Below, one piece after another: positions 1 to 10,535 of a DNA stretch of 64,000 nucleotides. Origin of the DNA: Agapanthus africanus (taxonomy: Eukaryota > Streptophyta > Magnoliopsida > Asparagales > Amaryllidaceae); NCBI GenBank assembly GCA_030015575.1, contig CM057338.1, positions 831,412,353 through 831,476,352 of the forward strand, read 5' to 3'. The notes beneath the pieces were generated by a model, which searched no databases, was not told where the DNA came from, and saw only the letters and a program-made list of their open reading frames with translations. Position 1 is the first letter of the stretch. Each line of letters starts with the position of its first letter. The position numbers and the translations under genes are program-made.

Positions 1-468
1 GCGGGCCGGGTCAAGAGTGGACTACCGGGCCGCCCGGGATGAGCTCCCTCCTAAGATTTCATCGAGACGTGTCCCCGGGCTATCAGCTGTCTTTTCTGCC
101 AGCGAATCAGTGCGAGATCTCTGCATTTAAGGAAGGTGCACCGGTTCGTGCATCCTGCCACTGAATCGACGGTCCGCGTGTCAAGCGTCGATTGGCTGAC
201 ACGACGTGTGCAGACCTACAGCGTCTGATGGGATGCGGCCCAGTGTGGAAACGACAAGTGGAGCGATTGGAACCGTTGGACGTGAGGAGGCGCTTTGGCA
301 GGAGATGAAGGGCGCCGTTGGATGGGGGCGATTGCGGTGATAAATAGGGGTGGGGTCCACTCCAGGGCCCCTACTCCTTTATATTTCCTCGCTCTAAGTC
401 CTAGTTGCTCGGCGCTCGTCTTCTTTCTTCTGCTTTCGTTTCCCGAGGATCCCTCTTCTCCAGTTTAG
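1..468 (+). promoter_or_regulatory. Upstream region of left antisense gene 1, with TATA box
   Basis: This stretch has no gene. It aligns by eye, on the opposite strand, with the region between antisense gene 1 and the 3' LTR of the right-hand Tat element (62934-63405). A TATA-like tgataaatag lies at 338-347, about 120 bases before the ATG at 469; the right copy has a matching TATA box at a similar distance. This suggests a real promoter that fires against the retroelement's own direction. Transcription start was not determined. Confidence 0.55.
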
Positions 469-2411
469 ATGTCTTCTTTCGTAAAGTCTGTAGATGTCGT
501 AGGAGTAGGTTCTAGGGACCCTCTAGTTGAGTCTGCGTCTTCCCGGGGAGCAGGAATCAGATCCTCTTCCCGGGATCGTGCGGCGGGGGCAGCCCCCAAG
601 AAGGAGGCGGTAGACGCTGCCCCCGGCGCATCATGTTGGGTGAGGCATGAGGACGAGCTTACCAATGCTCGGGCTCACTTCCACATCCCCTCACGTTATA
701 CGCTTCGGCTGGCCAAGGAGGGAGAGAGGGCAGACCAAGTACGGGGTAGGGAGATCGTCCTGTACTTGGAAGCTTTTTGGGTGGAATGCGCCTGCCCTTT
801 TCTTCCGAGGTCGTCGAAGCGCTGAACTTCTTCGGGTTAGCCCCCGGCCAGTTAGTGCCGAACTCATGGAGAATTCTCCTCGGGTTCCTGATCCTCCTGA
901 AGCTACAGGCGGTTCCCTTCAGTCTCTCCATCCTTGATTCTTCCCTTGTTTTCAAAAATCACCCTGTGGGTCAAGCGGGCGACCCGAGGTGGGTCTACCT
1001 CTCTTTCAGAAAGCGACAGGGGGGCGCCGCCGGGACAGAAGTTGTAGTCCTGCCTTCTTCCATTCACGACTGGAAGAAGAAATTTTTCTTCGTCGCGCCG
1101 CCCGAGGGCGAGGACTGGCCCGTGCCCACCAAGTGGTCGAAGGAAAAATGCTTGCCGGGGAACCAGTCCAATGACCCCGCCGCGGTGAGAGTGGCGTCGT
1201 GGGAGCCCGTCCCCCGATTTGACGTGCCGCTGTCTGAGAGGGTCCTGAGTTAGGCCGGGCTCAACCCCGTCGAGTTCGTCGGTAAGTTAGGCTTGCTTTT
1301 TGGCTTTTATATTGCATGTGTCATTGACTCCTTTGCATTTGGTTTTGTGCAGGACCCATGGACATGAACGAGCTCCGAGCCTCCATGCGCCAGCCGAAGA
1401 AGGTCACGAAGGCTGGAGGCGCCAGCTCTTCCCGCTCGAAGCCTGCCCCGGCTCCTTCGGCCTCCGTCCCAGTGCCTCCGGTGGCCGCGTCCCTTGAGCG
1501 TTCGGGGGCGGAAGTGGGCTCGAATTCTGGAGGACCCGGTCTTGGAAGAGGAGACCGGCTCTCCATCGGAGCCACTCAAGAGGGGTTCCCGGAGGTCTCC
1601 TCGGGGCCCGCCCTCGCCGATCATGGTGGAGGAGGGGGCCTCCAGTTCGCGGTGTCGCGGATAGCCTGCTGCATGAAATAGAGAAGTCGGCAGGGGGTAG
1701 GGTCCCCAAGGGGACCTTCAGGGCCCAGATGGCGTCCATTGCCCAGGAGGCCGTGCAGGTAAGTACTCGATTGTTTGTGAGATTCGGTGCTTTCTTCGTC
1801 TTCCTGACCTCTTTCTTATTTTTCAGGTCCTCCAGCACGTCGCCCTTGCCTTACGCATGGAGGCCGAGGTGATAGCCCCGGCGATAAAGGCCGCGGACCA
1901 GCTTACCTCGCTGGAAGAGAGCTTCAAGCGGGAGCTGGAGGCGGCGATGGGGAGGGTTGCCGCCCTGGAGGGCGAGGTGGAGGCCGGGAAACGGGAGGTT
2001 GCCCGGCACTGCGAAGCCGCCGTGGCTGCCGAGGTCAAGCTTGAGGACGCTCAGGCGCTCGCCGACAACATGAAGAAGATGGTGAGGACCCTCCGGAAAG
2101 AGCTGGGGGCGACGGTCGAGGCGGTGAAGCAGGCCGACCTCTCGGCGGCGAAGGCGGTGGAGGGCTACAAGAAGTCGAAGGACTTTTACAATGACTTAGC
2201 CATGGCTACCACCCGCATCTGGCATAAGGCCGTCGACACCGTTAAAGTCCGGATGCCGGAGTTCGCTGATGAAGAGCTCCGGGCCGAATACCCCCTCGCC
2301 GACGCCGATGAGCATGGGGAAGAGATTCCTGACGAGGAGGCGGCCGAGGACCCTGCTCGACTCGTAGTAGATATCGAGTACCCCGAGGTCGTGCCTGGCC
2401 CCGAGGCCTAA
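469..2411 (+). pseudogene. Tat antisense gene 1, 'putative gypsy type transposon' domain protein, broken copy
   Basis: The gene has three inferred exons: 469-1281, 1353-1758 and 1827-2411. The first intron has a GTAAGT donor and TTTTGTGCAG acceptor, the second GTAAGT and TTTTTCAG. Exon 1 encodes the plant domain Pfam calls putative gypsy type transposon (PF04195), recognised by the LAPGQLVPNSWRILL block near 840-880 and the later WKKKFFFV and DWPVPTKW motifs. Exon 3 encodes a charged, Ala/Glu/Lys-rich coiled coil ending in a conserved PGPEA tail. The molecular function of this family is unknown. Compared with the right copy, one base is missing near 780 (frameshift), and a Trp codon has become TAG at 1251-1253. 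Exon 2 also does not stay open in one frame. It lies antisense to the element's gag and has its own upstream TATA box. Confidence 0.75.
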
Positions 2412-2830
2412 AGCCCCCGTCTTCCTTCTCCTTTTATTTTGCCACTTCTGGAATTTTGTAAGCCTATGGGCAGTCTGTAAGGCTGGGGAGCCCAAAATAC
2501 CATTTGTAAAGACTTCGCTTTTGGTAGTAAAACTTTTTATTTCGTCGGCTTGCACTTATCTTCTGTTTGTGAAGAATGCTCGTAAAATATCCTTGCTTGC
2601 ACTGTTGGGCTTCCATATCAGGTCGGCTATCTGTCTAGCAATCGTTCGTCGAGTTGATTTCGATCACTTGCCAAGTGTGCCAAGTGTGCCAAGCACTGCT
2701 GAGAAGGAGGCATCTCCATAGCCCCGAAGTCGAGAGGGGATCGCTCAAACTTGGATAGACCTGATGTCTCTTATTGGGGCTTCGGATCCGCTGCATGTGA
2801 TGGGTAGAGGGATGTCCGCCGTAGTTGTGC
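2412..2830 (+). other. 3' flank of left antisense gene 1, no gene
   Basis: This is the stretch between the stop codon of antisense gene 1 and the tandem repeats. Its beginning (cttttattttgcc, then a run around 'gggagcccaaaatacc') matches the opposite-strand sequence beside the right copy (60687-60817). Around 2680-2745 it matches 57420-57500 of the right element on the opposite strand. No open frame of note was seen. Confidence 0.5.
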
Positions 2831-4310
2831 CGAGTATAAAGGGGCTTAGCGGCCTCGTTATGAGGGCTACAAACCCGCAGCGTCTGTTGGGCAGGAGGAT
2901 GCCTGGTGGGGATGACCGAGCAAGGAAGCGGCTCGGTTGATCCTGGCGAGGGCCTTGATCCCTATCGGTTGTGGTAGAAAGCTACCAACCGGGGATAGCC
3001 GAGCAAGGGTCGAGCTTGACTGCCTTTGGGAGGACTTTGATCCTTAGCGTTGGAGGGGCCGTAGGAGGCCTGCTAAGGATAACCGGACAGTGAAGCTGCG
3101 CGGTTGCCTCTTGGCGGGGGCCTTGATCCCTGGCGTTGCGAGTAGGGAAGCTACCGGCCAGGGATAGCCGAACAGGGAAGCCACTCGGCTGCCTCTGGGA
3201 GGACTTTAATCCTTAGCGTTGGAAGGGTTGTAAGAAGCCTACTAAGGATAACCGGGCAGTGAAGCTGCGCGGTTGCCTCTTGGCGAGGGCTTTGATCTCT
3301 GGTGTCGTGGGTAGGCAACCACCAGCCGGGGATGACCGAGCGGGGTAGCCGCTCAGATGCTTCTTGCGAGGGCTTTGATCTCTGGCGTCATGGGTAGGGA
3401 GCTACCAGCCGGAGATGACCGAGCAGGGTAGCCGCTCGGTTGCCTCTTGCGAGGGCTTTGATCCTTCAGGACGGGTACCGAGCAGGGTTACTGACCAGTG
3501 CCTCTTGGCGAGGAATTTGATCCCTGTCGGTTATGGTAGAAAGCTACCAGCCGGGGATAGCCGAGCAAGGGTCGGGCTCGACTGTCTCAAAGGAGGACTT
3601 TGGTCCTTAGCATGGGAGAGGCTGTAAGAAGCCTACCAAGGACCCTTGGCCGGGCAGGGTTACTGCCCGGTGGGTCTTGGCGAGGGCTTTTGTCCTGAAG
3701 AATAGCCGAGCGAGGGTCGGGCTCGACTGCCTCTGGGAAGGCTTTGGATCCCTGTCGGTTGTGGTAGGAAGCTACCAGCCGGGGATAGCCGAGCGGGGGT
3801 CGGGCTCGATTGCCTCTAGGAGGACTTTTTGATCCCTGGCGTTGCGAATAGGGAAGCTACCGGCCAGGGATAGCCGAGCAGGGTAGCTGCTGAGCTGCCT
3901 CTAAGGAGGGCTTTGATCCTTAGCGTTGGAGGGGCCGTAGGAGGCCTGCTAAGGATAACCGGGCAGTGAAGCTGCGCGGTTGCCTCTTGGCGAGGGCTTT
4001 GATCCCTGGCGTTGCGAGTAGGGAAGCTACCGGCCAGGGATAGCCGAGTGAGGGTCGGGCTCGACTGCCTCTGGGAGGACTTTTGATCCCTGGCGTTGCG
4101 AGTAGGGAAGCTACCAGCCAGGGAAAGCCGAGCAGGGTAGCTGCTGAGCTGCCTCTAAGGAGGGCTTTGATCCTTAGCGTTGGAGGGGCCATAGGAGGCC
4201 TGCTAAGGATAACTGGGCAATGAAGCTCTGTGGTTGCCTCTTGGCGAGGGCTTTGATCCCTGGCGTTGCGAGTATGGAAGCTACCGGCAAGGGATAGCCG
4301 AGCATGGTAG
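2831..4310. repeat. Degenerate tandem repeats of the Tat 3' region
   Basis: About 13-16 diverged units of roughly 85-120 bp follow one pattern: a stem such as atccttagc...gctaaggat, then a second stem such as accgagc...gctcggt, then gcctcttggcgagggctttg. The stem sequences differ between units (cctggc/gccagg, cttagc/gctaag, cgagc/gctcg, ccgggcag/ctgcccgg), but the two arms change together. The array is homologous, on the opposite strand, to the array at 56085-57400. Tandem repeats in the 3' untranslated part are a known habit of Tat elements and can seed satellites. Confidence 0.85.
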
Positions 4311-4597
4311 ATGCTTGGCCGATTCTTCATGAGGTTTCGCCCGACCATCCCATTGCAGGTATGGGGAACAGGGACGGTTGCGGCGAACATGCGCGTAGCA
4401 TGCGCATTGAATGTGCCGGGAGGCGAAGCGCCAGAGTCGCGTCGTTTCGATTCCGCCAGAGAAGGCTCAATGATCGCCGCGTGGCAGCGACTTTGTGGGC
4501 GAAAACGGGCGACTGTTGGGTTCCGTTGGGGCACAGTGGGCTATATAAAGCTGAGGGAGCGCTAGTCCTTCCTTTCTTCACAAACAGATCGTTGAGA
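4311..4597 (+). promoter_or_regulatory. Promoter region of left antisense gene 2
   Basis: A TATA box, ctatataaag, lies at 4541-4550, 48 bases before the ATG at 4598. The right-hand copy has ctatttataa on its own strand at 55826-55817, also about 50 bases before its ATG. The conserved spacing supports a functional antisense promoter in the ancestral element. Confidence 0.6.
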
Positions 4598-5039
4598 ATG
4601 GAAGACTTCCCCTTTACCATCCCCGACATCATCCATTTCGAAGACGTATACCTCTACGACCAGAACTGCACCGAGGACACGGTGCAGTTGGTCTATGAGA
4701 GCATCGAAGACCACTTCGGCCAGCTGCTCCCCTCTGCTGCAGCTGCTGATGTACTCCATCTGAAGGGCGTCGCCGGGGCTTTACAACCCCTTGTCCGAGC
4801 AGCTCTACGACGAGGCCGTGGGCAAGCTGCGGTCTCTGAGGCACTTCGGGCTTATCTCCGCTGGTCGGCTGGCTCGCTCGGTGGCACTCGTCCGTGAGTG
4901 CTACGAACTGAGGCTCGAGGTCAACACGCGCGGGGGGAATCGAGGGCAGAGGCTGGATCTCGCGATGCCTCGGCTGGCGAAGATCTTTACTGAGTACCAT
5001 GAGCAGTGCTCTCTGCACCCCCTTCCCCCGCTGCTGTAA
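4598..5039 (+). pseudogene. Tat antisense gene 2, broken copy
   Basis: The start (MEDFPFTIPDIIHFEDVYLYDQ) matches the intact right-hand gene, which begins MDGFPFSISEIISFEDVYLYDQ. The end (DEAVGKLRSLRHFGLIS ... EYHEQC) also matches, but in another frame. The break lies around 4730-4775: a short deletion relative to the right copy, after which the restored frame also meets a TGA where the right copy has a Trp codon. I recognise no known domain. The family is defined only by these two copies in this window. The gene sits antisense to gag, directly beyond the point where pol has been lost. Confidence 0.7.
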
Positions 5040-5209
5040 TTTTCTTTTTCTTTTTGTATATATGGCTGAGGAGCCCATAAAACCTTTTTGAATAAATAAG
5101 ACATTTCCTTCTTTTTCGCAATGTTCCATTGATCTTTTATTAAATTAACAACGGACCTTAGGAAGAGTTTACATTGCCCTAAAAAAGTACATGCTAATAG
5201 ATGACCTTA
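5040..5209 (+). terminator. Possible poly(A) region of antisense gene 2
   Basis: A T-rich stretch follows the stop codon, and aataaataag occurs at 5091-5100, about 50 bases downstream. This is a plausible plant near-upstream polyadenylation element. On the other strand the same DNA follows the gag stop codon. Weak evidence by itself. Confidence 0.3.
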
Positions 5210-6869
5210 TTAGCGCGGCCCGAGCTCCCCGGAGGCTTGTTGGTCTACTTGCTCGGCGCCGGGTACGGGGCTCCCTGGGCGCCGGACTGGTCCTCTGCCG
5301 AAACGAGCATGATCTGGCCGATGGTCAGCTCGGCGGGAGGGACGCTGCTCCTGCTCGCGGTCGGCCTGCCGCTTGTCCCTTAAGTAGGCGGCGAGGTGCC
5401 CTAATCGGATGGGCTCCTCGATGTAGTCCCGGAGTTGCTTACAATCTTTCATGGCGTGGCCCAGCGTCCGGTGGAAGGCGCAGTAGGGGTCCCGGGTTCG
5501 CTTCGAGGCCTGACGCGGGATTGGAGGGAACCTGAAGAACCCCTCGCCCTGGGCCTCCTCTAGTAACACTGCGAGGGAGACGTTGAGCGGGGTGTACTCC
5601 TGGAACTTCGGGTGATAGGGTTGCTGACGCTCCAGCCTCTCTTCCCGAGCCCTCTTCTTCTGGTCGGACCGTTCTGCTCGAGGGAGGTTCGCGTTCACCT
5701 CGGACTCGAGCTGGACCTCGCGCTCGTTCCACGTCTTGACCTCGGCCATGGTCTTAGGCTGCGCCAATGCAAAGGAGCGCAACCACTCCTTATGCCTAAG
5801 ACCGGATCTGAGCGCCATGATGACGGTCTTGTCCCGGTGCTCGGGGACCTCGAGGAGGGCATTGTAGAAGCGGGTGACGTAAACTTTGAACGTCTCCTTG
5901 TCCCCACTCTTAATTGTAAAGAGGTAGTCGACCGTGCGTTTCTGCCGACGGTTCCAGACGAAGTGGCCGAGGAACTGAGTACCCGGCTCGTCAAAGGTCG
6001 AGATTGAGCGAGGCTCGAGTCCTCGGAACCAGTCCCGACCAAAGCGGATGAGGGTGGCTGGGAAGGCTCTGCACTGGACGGCGTCGGAATAGTCCTGGAA
6101 GCTCATCCCCACGGTGAAAGCATCCAAATGGTCTTTAGGGTCGGTTTTCCCGTCGAACAGAGAGACCTTCAGATGCTTGTTGTGCGAGGAGACGTGAACA
6201 GCGAGCAGTCCCTCGGTAAATGGCTTGGTGAGCGAGTCGGTGGCGTGCTTAGCCCCGTCGCCCGAGAGGTGGCCTTCTCGGCGTATGCTCTTGATCTTCT
6301 TCTCGAGGGCGTCGAGTCGGCCGTGGTACCCCGAGGATTCGGCACCTTGTGATCCCTAGGCGCGGCCCCGGTTCCTCTTGATGAGATTCCTCAGATCCCC
6401 GGGTGAGGTGGCCCTCGAGCCGCCGTGGCGAGCCCCTTCTGTGCGACCCCGTCGAGGGAGGGTGTCGGTCATGCCTGGGGACAGGCGAGATGACCGACAT
6501 CTTCTCAGGGGGTGAGGGTCGCGAGGAGGCTCGAGGCGAGGCGCTCTGGCGGCGGATCTCGGCGTGGAGCTGTGCGGCGCCCAGCGGGCCTCAGAGAGTA
6601 TCAGCCCGTGAGATCTGTGGCCATGGGATGTAGCCTGCCGGTGGTCAGCCACGTAGACGAGGGCAGAGTCTTCTGGAAGCGGAGGAGCGGCGATCTGGGG
6701 GCCCTGGCCCGACCGTTTGGACGCGGATGAGCGCCTCCACGATGGACTGTAGTCGGTCTATTCAGCCGGAGAGGGCGTTGATGACGGTCGCTGGAGGAGG
6801 TGCTTCCGCGCCTCCGGTGAGGGGGAGGCGGCGGCTGGTACCTGAATCTTCAGGGTGATCGCTTGCCAT
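5210..6869 (-). pseudogene. gag: Tat gag, broken at its N-terminal half
   Basis: Gag forms the capsid-like particle that packages the element RNA. The start MASDHPEDS is encoded from 6869 downwards and matches the start of the right element's gag (MASDHRDDPS at 10110). The open part from 6127 to 5210 carries the Retrotrans_gag domain (ISTFDEPGTQFLGHFVWNRR, then LFTIKSGDKETFKVYVTRFY) and a plant gypsy-type zinc knuckle, YCAFHRTLGHAMKDC, with spacing C-X2-H-X4-H-X4-C. Damage: a TGA at 6764-6762 where the relative has an Arg codon (a likely C-to-T change at a CpG), and shifts of frame between about 6650 and 6250. After the zinc knuckle the frame runs out at 5210, and no protease or RT follows. 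Confidence 0.85.
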
Positions 6870-6913
6870 ATGGATAGAGATCGGAATGCCAACTTTGTTT
6901 TTTGTGGAGTTTC

Positions 6914-6932
6914 TTTCCCACAGATGGCGCCA
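6914..6932 (-). other. Primer binding site of left Tat element
   Basis: The minus strand reads tggcgccatctgtgggaaa two bases inside the LTR end. Tat-group elements carry a tggcgcc-type site here, and the right element has tggcgccgtttgtagg in the same place. The site fixes the direction of the element. Confidence 0.75.
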
Positions 6933-6934
6933 AC

Positions 6935-7670
6935 TGATGGAGGTCCTTTTCGGGTTTCCGTCAGATGTTGTCTTCCGTCGATCTTTCGGTGGATCTTGGA
7001 GGTGATCTCCTATTGCGTGTGGGTCTCAATGGGTTTTGAGGAGATTGGTGGTTTTGAGGAGTTTGCGCCGAGTACCTGCAAGGAAGTCCCGGGGTAGTTT
7101 GGTACCACCGAGAACCCTCCGACGATCAAGTTAGCACAAGATCCGAGCAAAGTAACAGCTAAGTGGGGTGAAAAAAGCTTACTTGACTCTGTGATGGGGG
7201 TTTATATAGTGGTGGCAGCACGCAGTAGAAGGCGCGAGAATCTAGCCGGCAGTTACGCTCCCGACGTCACGCCCGCGTAATAAGCGGATCGCCCGTTGAT
7301 GGGGATCGTGATGGCGTGGAACGCGGGATGTTGCCGGCGGAGAATCTGCACATGGCGAGATTTGCGGAGCGACAGTTGCGCCTGTGAGTGGTGGAGTTGG
7401 TCGGTCGGAGGGACCTAGGAAGATGGCCTCGGCGGGAGAGCTCGGGAACGAGCGGGAGGGCCGAAGTATCTTGGTCCTGTGGTAGCTCGCGGGCGAGCTG
7501 AGAGGCCGAGGAGGCTAATTTGCAGGGAGCTCTGAGGTGAGCCAGCTTGTGCTTGCAGGTCGGGCATAGGGGTAGCATGGTCGGTCCCGATAGGCCCTTT
7601 CTTCTGAGTTCTGGGATACATCATCTGCCACGTGTCCTGATCTGGGAGATCACCAATACAGAGCATCATC
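6935..7670 (-). repeat. 5' LTR of left Tat element
   Basis: The LTR is 736 bp, begins tgatgatgctc on the minus strand and ends ccatca. Its start and the acacgtggcagatg block match the LTR of the right Tat element at 9220. A TATA box (tatataaa on the minus strand) lies at 7208-7201. Confidence 0.85.
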
Positions 7671-8297
7671 AGAACCTAATCAATTTAAAATGTAAGAAAC
7701 TAAACTAATCTTCAATCTAGAATGGTATGATCTACATTACAACCCCTGATACCTTCGACATTGCTACAAAATTCTGAACTGAGGCAATTACAAATTTGCA
7801 TATACTGCCACTAACTGACAACCCTCTAACGATCGCAAATTGATTGAAAAGTATACTTAAGGTGATGAACTTAGAAAGAATGCCAGAAAGAATATTAGTC
7901 TGAATTACACTAAAATACCCTAAACGATCACAGTTTTAACCAAAACACCTTGGAGTTCTTTTACCCCAAGTGATGCTTTTTAAGGTATTTTGGTGAAACC
8001 CTCCTTAAAAACTATACTTCAAGGTATTTTGCTGTAATAAAAAACCTTGAAGATATTTTATAGAAAAATCATGACAATTGAGGGCATTTTAGTGTAATTT
8101 ATCCAAAATATAATTTTGAGTCGAATTTATCTATCTTTTTTTAAGTTCAAATCAAGTCTGTTTTAGAGTTAGATGCGATTTATAAACTAAGTTCGCACTT
8201 ATCTTATTTAGTAGCTTATTTTTCAAGCTAAATCGAGGTGGGAATTGTGTGTTATAAATGCATCTAAAAATTATTTAAAGTCTTATTTATGAAAATA
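7671..8297. other. AT-rich sequence with no gene
   Basis: I see no open frame, repeat or RNA gene. This may be the older host sequence into which both Tat elements and the Mutator-like element went. A similar short remnant lies at 8947-9214. Confidence 0.5.
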
Positions 8298-8937
8298 GGG
8301 TTTCTTACTTAAAACCCTCAAACTTAGTAATTACTCATTAACCCCCAAAACTTTGAAACTGCTCTTAAAACCCTCCACCAGCCATTTTCCCTCACTCCAT
8401 TAGCCAATTAACGGAGAAAGTCAGATTAGAATTATTTAAAAAACCCAACTCATCTGTCTTCACTCTTCCTTATATAAAATTCTCATTTAGAGTCCTAATT
8501 TAAAATTAGGGTTTAGGAATTGCTCTTCAACTCCTACAATTCGCAATTAAATATGGTTTTTTTATTTTTTTTGTCAACCTTCTCTAGTTATTAAACAGTG
8601 GAATGTGAAGATGGGCTTAATTACTGCCTTCGTGTAAGTGGAAAATTGAAAAGGACTGGGGAAAAGTTCTTCAGTTATCCAAGATACAAGAGTCCAGATT
8701 AAGAAAAAGTGGAAGATGAAGAACAAGAGAAAAATGTTGGTTTTATCGAATAAAGTCGTGTGGTTATAAGTGCGGTGGGTGAGGATGTTATAAATTAGCT
8801 AACTGCCATGTATTCTTTGGACGGATAATTTGAGGAGGGTTAAATGAAACAACTTGAAATTTTTGGGTACTAATTAATTACCAAGTTTTGAGGTTTAGTA
8901 ATTACCTAGGTTTTGGACGGCTTTAAGTAAAATCCCC
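8298..8937. mobile_element. Mutator-like non-autonomous inverted-repeat element
   Basis: The left end (gggtttcttacttaaaaccc) and the reverse complement of the right end (ggggattttacttaaagcc) match, and the imperfect match continues for about 100 bp on each side (cctcaaacttagtaattac against cctaggtaattactaaacc). Flanking 9-mers are atgaaaata (8289-8297) and ataaaaata (8938-8946), 8 of 9 identical. A 9-bp duplication and long inverted repeats starting with G are typical of Mutator-like elements. The 440-bp interior encodes nothing I can recognise. Confidence 0.6.
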
Positions 8938-9219
8938 ATAAAAATAATAGTTTTATAAGAGGCTCTCATGCTGCATTCGTTATTATTTGTCCAGAGTCGG
9001 CCCGCTTTTTTTTATTTAGATTAGATATAGCTGAATCCATGTGGCTTGCATGTATTTTAAGTTTCAAGTTGGATTCAATTTCTTTTCGTAAGTTTCAATC
9101 AATGCATTTTCTACTAAACAGGAAATTTGATTGGAAACCTCTTATCATATTTCACCTTTAACGGATTACGTGTGAAAATTTACGTGAAGAGGTTATTATA
9201 TGAAATTTTAAAAAATATG

Positions 9220-10041
9220 TGATGATGCTCGGTACTGAGCACTCCCCAGATCATGACACGTGGCAGATGGCGTGTCACAGGGCTTGCGGGAAAGGAGCAG
9301 AAACGGTACATTGGAAGAATGCCCCGGGCCTTCGACCCGAGAATGTTCCCGACCTTCAGTGGCATTCCCGACGACTCTTAAGCCAACCTTACAAACAACC
9401 ATTAGCTCGCCTCCGAGCCCTCCCGCATGCTGAGTTCCCTCGGCCCTCCTAGCTCGCCTCCGAGATATCACATGAACCAAACCTACTCGGCCTTCCGCTC
9501 GCCTCCGAGCCTCCCGCCGAGTTTATTTCCCTCGGTCTCATTGACCGACCCATAGCACCGATCACATGCGTCTCCGCCACGACTCCGCGAATCTCGCCTG
9601 ACGCGAGATATCCGCTGCCCACGATCCCACGTTCCACGCCATCCCGTTCCCCCATTGACGAGCGTATCTCGTCGTTAATGGGAAATCCCGCCTTTCATGC
9701 AGGTATAACGCTAGGGGCGTAACGGCCGGCGTGAATCTCGCGCCCGCCAGCCCACAGCTGCCACTATATAAACCCCTCTCTCAGACAACTCAGGTAACGC
9801 AATTTTCACCTCAATAGGCCTCTACTCTGCCCATTTAACCCGTCTAACTTGATCGTCGGAGGGTCCTCGGTGACACAACTACCCCGGGACTTCCTTGCAG
9901 GTAGCTCGGCTTCATCCACTTCAAGCCTATTGAGATCCGCACGCACCATGGGGAAACCCTCATATCCAATCTCAGCTGCTCGTCACCACTCGCTGCGGAT
10001 CAACGGAAGATAACATCTGAAGGAGATCCAGAGCTCCATCA
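9220..10041 (+). repeat. 5' LTR of right Tat element
   Basis: The LTR is 822 bp with TG...CA ends. A TATA box tatataaa lies at 9765-9772. A perfect inverted repeat gacgag/ctcgtc lies at 9657-9673; the 3' LTR keeps the arms and changes one loop base (cgtat to cgcat). Confidence 0.9.
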
Positions 10042-10043
10042 GT

Positions 10044-10062
10044 TGGCGCCGTTTGTAGGAAA
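10044..10062 (+). other. Primer binding site of right Tat element
   Basis: tggcgccgtttgtaggaaa begins two bases after the LTR end, the normal place for the tRNA primer site in this group. Confidence 0.8.
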
Positions 10063-10109
10063 CTCTACTAGTTCCACTCAACGAAAGTTCACCTTCCGAT
10101 CTCGAACAT

Positions 10110-10535
10110 ATGGCGAGTGATCACCGCGACGACCCGAGCTCCAGCCGCCGTCCTCCCCAAAACGGAGACACGGGTGGATCCCCTCCTCCCCCAAACGTCA
10201 TTCGCACCCTATCGGCTCGGATAGATCGGCCCGCATCCGTCGTGGATGCGCTTGTCCGCGTCCAAACGGCGGGACAAGCTCCCCAAGTCGCCGTTCCCCC
10301 ACCTCGGGAGTGATACATGGGGAGAGAAGATACACGACCCACGCCGGCACTTCTGGGCGCCGCCTCGCTATCTCGGGCGGCCACAGATCCCCCGTGGCAA
10401 CCAACTCGATGACCCCGTGGGCGCCTCACAGCTCCACACCAAGGTCTCTTTCCAGAGCACCCCACCCTGAGGCCTATCGCACTCATGTCCCTCCCGAGGG
10501 GGTGTCGTTCAGCTCTCCTACTCCCAGACATGACC
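10110..10535 (+). pseudogene. gag: Tat gag, N-terminal part
   Basis: The start MASDHRDDPSSSRRPP matches the gag start of the left element. The frame is stopped by TGA at 10311-10313, where the left copy reads on. The coding similarity continues in shifted frames to 10535, where a 37-kb insertion begins. Gag resumes at 47989 with the duplicated tgacc at the junction. The region is Pro/Ser-rich and low in complexity, as in other Tat gag leaders. Confidence 0.75.

Larger units (their letters stand above)
1..7670 (-). mobile_element. Tat-type Ty3/gypsy element lacking pol (left, partial)
   Basis: This is a minus-strand LTR retrotransposon. Read from right to left it has a 5' LTR (7670-6935), a primer binding site (6932-6914), gag (6869-5210), and then, with no pol, two genes on the opposite strand (4598-5039 and 469-2411) separated by tandem repeats. 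The same order of extra genes and repeats occurs in the fuller element at the right of the window, which shows that pol was lost here rather than never recognised. The 3' LTR lies beyond position 1. The base pairs after the 5' LTR (gaacc, 7671-7675) would be one target duplication; its partner is off the window. Extra antisense genes and 3' tandem repeats are known in the Tat/Retand group. The element could only have moved with enzymes supplied by a relative. Confidence 0.85.

Noticed and set aside
777-1253. Separate gene starting at the internal Met at 777
   Set aside because: It is the continuation of exon 1 of antisense gene 1 after a one-base deletion near 780; the right-hand copy is open across this point.
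7671-9219. Host gene or intron between the two Tat elements
   Set aside because: AT-rich with no open frame, splice pattern or codon bias; only the Mutator-like element could be supported.
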